From NCBI RefSeq assembly GCF_019426345.1, contig NZ_JAHLLW010000007.1, positions 141,118 to 205,117 of the forward strand: a DNA stretch of 64,000 bases, given 5' to 3'. The notes beneath the pieces were generated by a model. That model saw nothing but the letters and a program-made list of their open reading frames with translations. It had not been told where the DNA came from and made no database searches. The DNA comes from Marinomonas lutimaris. Its GTDB lineage: Bacteria; Pseudomonadota; Gammaproteobacteria; Pseudomonadales; Marinomonadaceae. Both the position numbers and the translations under genes were made by a program. Each line of letters begins with the position of its first letter. Position 1 is the stretch's first letter. This document shows, one piece after another, positions 58,248-64,000 of this stretch.

Positions 58248-58436
58248 ATGCTTATTCTTACTCGTCGTGTTGGTGAAACTTTGATGGTTGGTGATGAAGT
58301 TTCTGTCACTGTATTAGGTGTAAAGGGAAATCAAGTGCGTATTGGCATCAATGCGCCTAAAGATGTATCTGTTCACCGTGAAGAAATTTATCTTCGCATT
58401 CAGAAAGAGCAAGATGAACAAATTTCTGAAGATTAA
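58248..58436 (+). CDS. csrA: Carbon storage regulator CsrA (RsmA)
   Basis: 62 residues, the normal size. Starts with [51 protein letters not shown]-binding homodimer that recognises GGA in hairpin loops and controls translation and stability of many mRNAs. The ribosome binding site AGGGAGA (containing GGA) precedes the ATG, so autoregulation by CsrA is plausible. It is followed directly by tRNA genes, as in E. coli. Confidence 0.97.
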   Translation: MLILTRRVGETLMVGDEVSVTVLGVKGNQVRIGINAPKDVSVHREEIYLRIQKEQDEQISED

Positions 58437-58450
58437 TTTTTAAAAAAGCC

Positions 58451-58478
58451 TTTACAAGACAAATGTGTCGTATATAAT
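58451..58478 (+). promoter_or_regulatory. Sigma-70 promoter of the tRNA-Ser/tRNA-Arg operon
   Basis: TTTACA (58451-58456), 16-nt spacer and TATAAT (58473-58478) form a near-consensus promoter, followed by a GC-rich discriminator (GCGCCCC), typical of stringently controlled stable-RNA promoters. Confidence 0.85.
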
Positions 58479-58494
58479 GCGCCCCACTTGTTAC

Positions 58495-58584
58495 GGAGAG
58501 TTGGCCGAGTGGCCGAAGGCGCGCCCCTGCTAAGGGTGTATGGGTTAACACTCATCGAGGGTTCGAATCCCTCACTCTCCGCCA
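58495..58584 (+). tRNA. tRNA-Ser (anticodon GCT)
   Basis: 90 nt with a long variable arm and encoded CCA. Acceptor stem GGAGAGT pairs with ACTCTCC; the anticodon loop is CTGCTAA with anticodon GCT. It reads AGC/AGU. It is first in the tRNA operon, as serV is in E. coli. Confidence 0.97.
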
Positions 58585-58643
58585 TTTCAAGTTTGTCTTT
58601 TGAGGGTTTACTCTCTGAGCAAAAAAGGCAGGGATTTTGTTTT

Positions 58644-58720
58644 GCACCAGTAGCTCAGCTGGATAGAGTACTCGGCTACGAACCGAGCGGTCAGAGGTTC
58701 GAATCCTCTCTGGTGCACCA
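58644..58720 (+). tRNA. tRNA-Arg (anticodon ACG), copy 1
   Basis: 77 nt with encoded CCA. Acceptor GCACCAG pairs with CTGGTGC, the anticodon loop is CTACGAA. Anticodon ACG is expected to be edited to ICG to read CGU, CGC and CGA. It is one of six tandem units. Confidence 0.97.
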
Positions 58721-58776
58721 TTCCAAAAAAGTATTTTAAGATATATTCTTTAAATACTATGAGTAAAGATTGTTCT

Positions 58777-58853
58777 GCACCAGTAGCTCAGCTGGATAGA
58801 GTACTCGGCTACGAACCGAGCGGTCAGAGGTTCGAATCCTCTCTGGTGCACCA
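58777..58853 (+). tRNA. tRNA-Arg (anticodon ACG), copy 2
   Basis: Identical to copy 1; it begins exactly 133 bp after copy 1, following an identical-type 56-bp spacer. Confidence 0.97.
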
Positions 58854-58909
58854 TTCCAAAAAAGTATTTTAAGATATATTCTTTAAATACTATGAGTAAA
58901 GATTGTTCT

Positions 58910-58986
58910 GCACCAGTAGCTCAGCTGGATAGAGTACTCGGCTACGAACCGAGCGGTCAGAGGTTCGAATCCTCTCTGGTGCACCA
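58910..58986 (+). tRNA. tRNA-Arg (anticodon ACG), copy 3
   Basis: Identical to copies 1 and 2, again 133 bp further on. The spacer after it changes to a 53-bp second type. Confidence 0.97.
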
Positions 58987-59039
58987 TTCTTAAATCTCAC
59001 AAAAAATATTACTTCACTTATTTAAAAGAAATACGAAAT

Positions 59040-59116
59040 GAAACAGAAGATCAGCTGGATAGAGTACTCGGCTACGATCCGAGCGGTCAGAGGTTCGAAT
59101 CCTCTCTGGTGCACCA
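59040..59116 (+). pseudogene. Degenerate tRNA-Arg (ACG) copy
   Basis: Same length and 3' half as the intact copies, but the 5' end reads GAAACAGAAGA where intact copies read GCACCAGTAGC. Against the intact 3' strand this gives two acceptor-stem mismatches; it also loses the universally conserved U8 (now A) and breaks C11 in the D stem, and A38 of the anticodon loop is changed to T. Anticodon ACG and the CCA end remain. Likely non-functional as an arginine acceptor, but still within the transcribed array. Confidence 0.85.
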
Positions 59117-59169
59117 TTCTTAAATCTCACAAAAAATATTTCTTCTCTTTTTTAAAAGAAATACGATAT

Positions 59170-59246
59170 GCACCAGTAGCTCAGCTGGATAGAGTACTCG
59201 GCTACGAACCGAGCGGTCAGAGGTTCGAATCCTCTCTGGTGCACCA
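59170..59246 (+). tRNA. tRNA-Arg (anticodon ACG), copy 4 intact
   Basis: Identical to copy 1. It lies 130 bp after the degenerate copy, preceded by a diverged version of the 53-bp spacer. Confidence 0.97.
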
Positions 59247-59302
59247 TTCCAAAAAAGTATTTTAAGATATATTCTTTAAATACTATGAGTAAAGATTGTT
59301 CT

Positions 59303-59379
59303 GCACCAGTAGCTCAGCTGGATAGAGTACTCGGCTACGAACCGAGCGGTCAGAGGTTCGAATCCTCTCTGGTGCACCA
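59303..59379 (+). tRNA. tRNA-Arg (anticodon ACG), copy 5 intact
   Basis: Identical to copy 1 and 133 bp after the previous one, with the 56-bp spacer type. Last unit of the array; an AT-rich stretch follows without a clear terminator hairpin. Confidence 0.97.
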
Positions 59380-59456
59380 TTCTTAATTTCCCCCATCAGT
59401 ACTTTAAAATTCCCAATCTAATTTATAATTTTATAATTTTATTATTTTCTCTCTTA

Positions 59457-60467
59457 TTACGTTTCTGTCATTATACTCTCGAATGTTTGTGTTAGTTCAT
59501 TGACGCTCTTGCTGCGTCGTAATGTCTGAAGGTGTTCTTTAACTTCCGCAAAACCAAACCGTAAATGTCCGCACCATTGTTTCAGCCTGCCAAGCGTAGC
59601 GACTTCATCATAATATTTTTGTAATTCAGTACTATAATAGGCGAAGAGTGCGTTCAGGGTTGTTGTATCTACTGTGCTTTTTTGCCCGTTTAGCTCATCT
59701 CTTATTTGTTGGAAAATAAATGGGTTGTTGAGTGAGCCTCGTCCAATCATGAAATGTTGGCATCCTGTAATGGATCTGCAGCGTAAGAGCGACTCAGTGT
59801 CTGTGATGTCTCCATTGGCGACGACAATCATGTTTGTCTTATCTTGAATTTCGCCTATTTTTTCCCATCTTGCTGGTGGTTTGTAACCATCTTTTTTAGT
59901 ACGTCCGTGTATTGTGAGTGTGCCAACGCCTGCTGCCTCAATGGCGGCTACGTTATCAAATAACAATGCTTCATCTTCGAATCCTAAACGAATTTTCGCT
60001 GATACAGGGATTTCGCTTGGTAGTGTATTTCGAATTGCACTCATGATGTCGTAAAGTGCATCAGGGGTTTGTAATAAAACAGAGCCGCCACCATGGCCAT
60101 TTACACGTTTTGCTGGGCAGCCAAAATTGACATCAATGTGAGTTGCGCCAGCTTCAATTGCATTTAAAGCGCTTTCCGCCATAAGTTCTGCGTTGCTGCC
60201 TAGTAGTTGGGTGTGAACGGGGTGGTTGTGTATTGTTCTTGCTTTGTTGGTGTTTTCTGGTGCAAGGCGTTTGAATGTTGTTGTTGGAATAGAGTATTGA
60301 GTGACTCGGATGAATTCTGTTACTAAGTAGTCCATGCCGCCAATTTTTGATAGCAATGCTCTCATTGTGTGATCCATGACACCTTCCATCGGTGCAACGG
60401 CCAGTACAATGCTGTTGTTATTGGTTAAGGTCTTTAAGGTGGTTGTTGTTTCTAAGGAATTGTTCAC
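59457..60467 (-). CDS. dusC: tRNA-dihydrouridine(16) synthase DusC
   Basis: 336 residues, FMN-dependent. Reduces U16 in the D-loop of tRNAs. VAPMEGVMDHTMRALL, the catalytic Cys in NFGCPAKRVNGHGGG, and RGSLNNPFIF are the signatures; the APMEGV opening and the length fit DusC better than DusB. It converges on the tRNA array, and the encoded enzyme could modify those very tRNAs. Confidence 0.92.
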   Translation of the reverse strand: MNNSLETTTTLKTLTNNNSIVLAVAPMEGVMDHTMRALLSKIGGMDYLVTEFIRVTQYSIPTTTFKRLAPENTNKARTIHNHPVHTQLLGSNAELMAESALNAIEAGATHIDVNFGCPAKRVNGHGGGSVLLQTPDALYDIMSAIRNTLPSEIPVSAKIRLGFEDEALLFDNVAAIEAAGVGTLTIHGRTKKDGYKPPARWEKIGEIQDKTNMIVVANGDITDTESLLRCRSITGCQHFMIGRGSLNNPFIFQQIRDELNGQKSTVDTTTLNALFAYYSTELQKYYDEVATLGRLKQWCGHLRFGFAEVKEHLQTLRRSKSVNELTQTFESIMTET

Positions 60468-60616
60468 GAAATAAGTCTAACTGTTATGCAATAAAAATAT
60501 GAAACTGTTCTGGTTTGTGGTAAAAAACTAACTATCAAAAATAAACAGCGCTCTTGGGTGTGCATCTGATCACATTAGATCTGTACAAACAAGACGAGAA
60601 AAAAGGTATCGATGCT

Positions 60617-60868
60617 ATGAATGGCTTGCTAGAAGATGGTGTGGGATTGATGGTCCTAGGGATGGGTTTTGTATTCCTGTTTTTAGTGGTGTTAATTTTT
60701 GCGACAGGTTACATGTCGCGACTACTAAATTATTTGTTTCCTGAAACACCTATTGTTGTAGCGTCAAAGCCTGTTTCTAAAAATCTCTCTTCTTCTGGTG
60801 TTGATGCGCAAATGACAGCTGTCATTACTGCTGCCGTTCATCAGCACAGAAACAGTAAAAAATCTTAA
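60617..60868 (+). CDS. oadG: Oxaloacetate decarboxylase gamma chain
   Basis: 83 residues. MNGLLEDGVGLMVLGMGFVFLFLVVLIFATGYMSRLL is a single transmembrane helix with the OadG pattern; the hydrophilic tail binds zinc and helps assemble the complex. ATG at 60617 has AAAGG upstream and matches family length; the longer open frame to 60554 is not needed. First gene of oadGAB. Confidence 0.92.
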   Translation: MNGLLEDGVGLMVLGMGFVFLFLVVLIFATGYMSRLLNYLFPETPIVVASKPVSKNLSSSGVDAQMTAVITAAVHQHRNSKKS

Positions 60869-60909
60869 TTTTCTAATACTAACTCTTCTGATTTCTTTGA
60901 GGCTGAAAT

Positions 60910-62709
60910 ATGACAACAACAAAGCAACCTCTTGGCATTACTGATGTCGTTTTGCGTGATGCTCACCAATCCTTGTTGGCAACGCGTATGCGAATTGACG
61001 ATATGCTTCCTATCGCAGAAAAACTGGATCAAGTCGGCTTTTGGTCGCTTGAATCTTGGGGTGGTGCGACGTTCGATTCCTGTATTCGCTATATTGGAGA
61101 GGATCCTTGGGAGCGCATTCGTGAATTAAAAAAAGCCATGCCAAAAACGCCACAGCAGATGTTATTGCGTGGGCAGAATTTGCTTGGTTATCGCCACTAT
61201 GCCGATGATGTTGTAAATAAGTTTGTTGAGCGTGCAGCCTTTAATGGCGTCGATGTGTTTCGAATCTTTGATGCAATGAATGATCCCCGCAATCTGGAAA
61301 CAGCAATTAAAGCGGTTAAACAGCAAGGTAAACATGCTCAAGGGACGATTTCATATACTAAGAGTCGCGTTCATACCACTAAGAACTGGGTGGATTATGC
61401 TAAGGCGCTTGAAGATATGGGGGCAGACTCCATCGCTATTAAGGATATGTCTGGCATTTTGACGCCATACGATGCCTTCGAATTGGTTAGTTTATTGAAA
61501 GCTCAGACTCAGTTGGAGGTGCAATTGCATGCGCACGCTACGTCTGGTTTGTCAGATATGACGATTTTGAAAGCTGTTGAGGCTGGGATAGATCGAGTCG
61601 ATACAGCTATTTCTTCTATGTCGATGACGTATGGTCATAGCGCGACAGAGTCTGTGGTTGCTGCGTTGCAGGGTACAGATAGAGATACTGGCTTAGATTT
61701 AGCGTTATTAGAAGAGATTGCTGCTTATTTTCGTGAAGTTAGAAAGAAGTATGCGAAATTCGAGGGCTCTCTTCGTGGTACGGATTCTCGTATTTTGATA
61801 GCTCAAGTGCCTGGTGGCATGTTGACCAATATGGAAAGTCAGCTTAAAGAGCAGGGTGCGGCGGATAAGTTTGACGAAGTGCTAAAAGAAATCCCTAAAG
61901 TCCGCGAAGACTTGGGTTTGATTCCGCTTGTTACGCCTACTTCTCAAATTGTTGGTACTCAGGCAGTTTTGAACGTCCTGACTGGCGAACGATATAAGTC
62001 TATTTCAAAAGAAACGGCGGGTATCTTGAAAGGTGAGTATGGTGCGGCTCCTGCTGAATTCAATAAAGAGTTGCAGGCCCGTGTTCTAGATGGGGCGGAG
62101 GCGATTACTTGTCGACCAGCAGACTTATTGTCACCTGAAATGGATAAGTTGACTGAAGAGTTGGTTGGCCTTTCAAAAGAAAAAAATATCCAGTTGTCTG
62201 ATGATCGGATTGACGATGTTTTAACTTATGCCTTATTCCCTCAGATAGGTCTTAAATTTTTACAGAATCGTGGCGACGCAAGTGCGTTTGAGCCTGTGCC
62301 GACAGTTAATGATGCTGTTCAGAGTAAGTCCTCGCCAACAAATGTTTCATCTGGTGAAGCGAGTGTTTACACGGTTTCTGTATCTGGGCAGAGTTTTGTT
62401 GTCCAAGTATCGGAAGGGGGTGATGTTAGTAACATTCAGCCTGTTGCTAATGTTCAAAACTCTCCAGCTCAGGCTGCGCCATCTGCTGCTGCGCCATCTG
62501 GCGAAGATGTTCCTTCTCCGTTAGCGGGCAATATCTTCAAAGTGCTTGTGTCTCCAGGTCAGCAAGTTGAAGAGGGTGATACTGTGATTATTCTCGAGGC
62601 TATGAAGATGGAGACAGAAATATCTGCGCCTAAGTCCGGTGTCGTTGGTTCCATTAGTGTAAAAGAAGGTGACTCTGTGCAAGTTGGCCAGTCACTTCTT
62701 ACTTTGTAG
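60910..62709 (+). CDS. oadA: Oxaloacetate decarboxylase alpha chain, biotin-containing
   Basis: 599 residues. Carboxyltransferase domain first (about 1-460; [21 protein letters not shown], with the metal-binding DAHQS), then an Ala/Pro-rich linker, then a biotinyl domain with AMKMETE where Lys566 carries biotin. It transfers the carboxyl of oxaloacetate to biotin. 41 bp after oadG and 19 bp before oadB. Confidence 0.96.
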   Translation: MTTTKQPLGITDVVLRDAHQSLLATRMRIDDMLPIAEKLDQVGFWSLESWGGATFDSCIRYIGEDPWERIRELKKAMPKTPQQMLLRGQNLLGYRHYADDVVNKFVERAAFNGVDVFRIFDAMNDPRNLETAIKAVKQQGKHAQGTISYTKSRVHTTKNWVDYAKALEDMGADSIAIKDMSGILTPYDAFELVSLLKAQTQLEVQLHAHATSGLSDMTILKAVEAGIDRVDTAISSMSMTYGHSATESVVAALQGTDRDTGLDLALLEEIAAYFREVRKKYAKFEGSLRGTDSRILIAQVPGGMLTNMESQLKEQGAADKFDEVLKEIPKVREDLGLIPLVTPTSQIVGTQAVLNVLTGERYKSISKETAGILKGEYGAAPAEFNKELQARVLDGAEAITCRPADLLSPEMDKLTEELVGLSKEKNIQLSDDRIDDVLTYALFPQIGLKFLQNRGDASAFEPVPTVNDAVQSKSSPTNVSSGEASVYTVSVSGQSFVVQVSEGGDVSNIQPVANVQNSPAQAAPSAAAPSGEDVPSPLAGNIFKVLVSPGQQVEEGDTVIILEAMKMETEISAPKSGVVGSISVKEGDSVQVGQSLLTL

Positions 62710-62728
62710 TTGAAGGAATCGATCGAAA

Positions 62729-63901
62729 ATGGAAAACAAATTATTAAATCTTTATCACGACACGGGCATTTACCAGCTGGAACTTGGTCAGTTTGTGATG
62801 ATCTGTGTTGGTTTGTTGTTGGTTTACCTGGCAATCAAAAAAGGTTTTGAGCCGCTGCTACTTTTGCCTATTGGTATTGGTGCGGTTCTAGTTAATATTC
62901 CTGGGGCAGGTTTTATGGCTGCGCCAGTTTATGATGCGACGGGTCACATGGTTTCTCCGGGTGGTCTTCAATACTATATTTATCATGGTGGTATTGAGAC
63001 AGGTTTGTTCCCATTGATAATCTTCATGGGAGTTGGGGCGATGACGGACTTTGGCCCTATGCTTGCTAACCCAAAAACATTGCTCCTTGGTGCTGCTGCG
63101 CAGTTTGGTATCTTTGCCACGGTTATTGGGGCGGTTTTATTAAGTGCGTCCGGCATTATGGATTTCTCATTAGCGGATGCGGCGGCAATTGGTATTATCG
63201 GTGGCGCGGACGGTCCGACTGCTATTTTTGTTGCTAGTCGCTTGGCGCCTGATTTGCTTGGTGCGATTGCTGTGGCAGCTTATTCCTATATGGCATTAGT
63301 GCCACTTATTCAACCGCCAATTATGCGAGCGCTAACAACAAAAGAGGAACGCTCTATTAAGATGGAACAGCTCAGGCCTGTTACCAAGAAAGAGAAGATT
63401 GTCTTTCCAATTGTAGTGACTATTTTGGTTGCGATGTTCTTGCCGTCTGCGGCGCCTCTGCTTGGGATGTTCTGCTTTGGCAATCTGATGCGTGAATGTG
63501 GTGTTGTGGACCGTTTAAGTGATACCGCTCAAAATGCATTGATTAATATCGTAACTATCTTCTTGGGTTTGGGGGTTGGTTCAAAGTTGAGTTCCGAGGC
63601 TTTTTTGAATTTGGAAACACTAGGAATTTTGAGCTTAGGCTTGATTGCTTTTTCTATCGGCACAGCTGCAGGTGTTTTAATGGCAAAGTTGATGAATAGA
63701 TTCTCTAAAGATGCTATTAATCCATTGATTGGTGCTGCTGGTGTATCTGCTGTCCCTATGGCTGCGCGCGTGGCCAATAAGGTCGGGCTTGAGGCGAATA
63801 AGCAAAATTTCTTATTAATGCATGCGATGGGGCCTAACGTGGCGGGCGTTATAGGTTCTGCTGTGGCGGCTGGCGTAATGCTGAGTTATGTTGGTGGTTA
63901 G
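62729..63901 (+). CDS. oadB: Oxaloacetate decarboxylase beta chain, sodium pump
   Basis: 390 residues, about nine helices. It decarboxylates carboxybiotin and exports sodium. [28 protein letters not shown] and [24 protein letters not shown] (with the essential Asp) are hallmarks. Complete gene; GAAGGA precedes the ATG. It is slightly shorter than the Klebsiella subunit, within the family range. Confidence 0.95.
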   Translation: MENKLLNLYHDTGIYQLELGQFVMICVGLLLVYLAIKKGFEPLLLLPIGIGAVLVNIPGAGFMAAPVYDATGHMVSPGGLQYYIYHGGIETGLFPLIIFMGVGAMTDFGPMLANPKTLLLGAAAQFGIFATVIGAVLLSASGIMDFSLADAAAIGIIGGADGPTAIFVASRLAPDLLGAIAVAAYSYMALVPLIQPPIMRALTTKEERSIKMEQLRPVTKKEKIVFPIVVTILVAMFLPSAAPLLGMFCFGNLMRECGVVDRLSDTAQNALINIVTIFLGLGVGSKLSSEAFLNLETLGILSLGLIAFSIGTAAGVLMAKLMNRFSKDAINPLIGAAGVSAVPMAARVANKVGLEANKQNFLLMHAMGPNVAGVIGSAVAAGVMLSYVGG

Positions 63902-63924
63902 TCACCTAGCTAAAGCTATTTTTA

Positions 63925-63951
63925 CAAAAAGACACTTCGGTGTCTTTTTGT
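63925..63951 (+). terminator. Terminator of the oadGAB operon
   Basis: CAAAAAGACAC-TTCG-GTGTCTTTTTG is an 11-bp stem closed by a stable TTCG tetraloop, with Ts in the 3' arm and beyond. Confidence 0.92.
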
Positions 63952-64000
63952 TTATCTAAGCTTTCTGCATGAAATTCAAATTAATTAAAAGAATTTCAAA

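Larger units (their letters stand above)
58644..59379 (+). repeat. Tandem tRNA-Arg repeat array
   Basis: Six units with two spacer types: 56 bp after units 1, 2 and 5, and 53 bp after units 3 and 4 (period 133 or 130 bp). The near-identical spacers show recent unequal recombination or gene conversion. E. coli has a comparable argVYZQ array after serV. Confidence 0.92.

Noticed and set aside
58488..59265. Open frames of 83 and 75 codons across the tRNA genes
   Set aside because: They are fragments of reading frame through tRNA sequence; the structure and repeats are fully explained by tRNA-Ser and tRNA-Arg units.
58644..59379. Regular 130-133 bp spacing suggesting a CRISPR array
   Set aside because: The repeated unit is a complete 77-nt tRNA with conserved arms and CCA; spacers are near-identical, the opposite of CRISPR.

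Overview
The window looks like chromosomal DNA of a marine gammaproteobacterium of the Oceanospirillales, most likely Marinomonas or a close relative. This is inferred from gene content and order, not from any search. Supporting signs are moderate GC, a sodium-pumping oxaloacetate decarboxylase, an arginine succinyltransferase pathway with two paralogous AstA subunits, and the order alaS-lysC-csrA-tRNA-Ser-tRNA-Arg array, which combines features familiar from Pseudomonas (lysC between alaS and csrA) and Escherichia (csrA-serV-argVYZQ). I saw no insertion sequence, prophage, integron or CRISPR array; almost everything is core metabolism, transport and regulation. Layout: 1-4.6 kb holds the end of an EmrB-type MFS pump, an aspartate racemase, two GNAT acetyltransferases, an unrecognised effector-like protein and a DUF3820 protein. 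4.6-7.8 kb is a formaldehyde-detoxification unit (LysR, adhC, fghA). 7.8-12.6 kb carries cobalamin late-assembly genes (cobQ against cobD-cobC-cobU) and gpt. 12.8-13.7 kb has two small conserved proteins. 13.8-18.9 kb is an arginine catabolism operon (aruF-aruG-astD-astB). 19.2-24.5 kb is a LysR gene with an RND efflux pump and its adaptor. 24.6-27.3 kb is a LysR/mmsA pair. 27.3-32.5 kb has a diguanylate cyclase, a ClpP-fold-like lipoprotein, a DUF1289 protein, radA and a GNAT-nitrilase fusion. 32.6-34.3 kb is glnK-amtB with a sigma-54 promoter candidate. 34.7-40.8 kb has ubiK, a Trp-rich protein, comM/yifB, a BASS transporter, rep, a cytochrome c5 and tRNA-Arg(CCG). 41-48 kb is a complete iron-siderophore uptake cluster (TonB receptor, ATPase, two permeases, binding protein, AraC regulator) with two candidate Fur boxes. 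48-50.8 kb has a coiled-coil membrane protein, nhaR and an HPF-like gene. 50.9-59.4 kb is recX, dadA-alr, alaS-lysC-csrA, tRNA-Ser(GCU) and a tandem tRNA-Arg(ACG) array. 59.4-63.95 kb is dusC and oadGAB. How the genes work together: several blocks are complete mini-pathways (AdhC plus FghA oxidise formaldehyde to formate; OadGAB couples oxaloacetate decarboxylation to sodium export; DadA plus Alr catabolise alanine; the siderophore cluster spans outer membrane to cytoplasm). Others are partial and depend on genes elsewhere (no cobS/cobT, no astC/astE, no recA beside recX). The most interesting non-coding features are the tRNA-Arg array containing one degenerate copy among five identical ones, a csrA leader with an outer perfect 10-bp stem enclosing two mutually exclusive hairpins, a long near-perfect palindrome ahead of adhC, and a 14-bp perfect hairpin just before the ribosome binding site of a GTG-start acetyltransferase gene.
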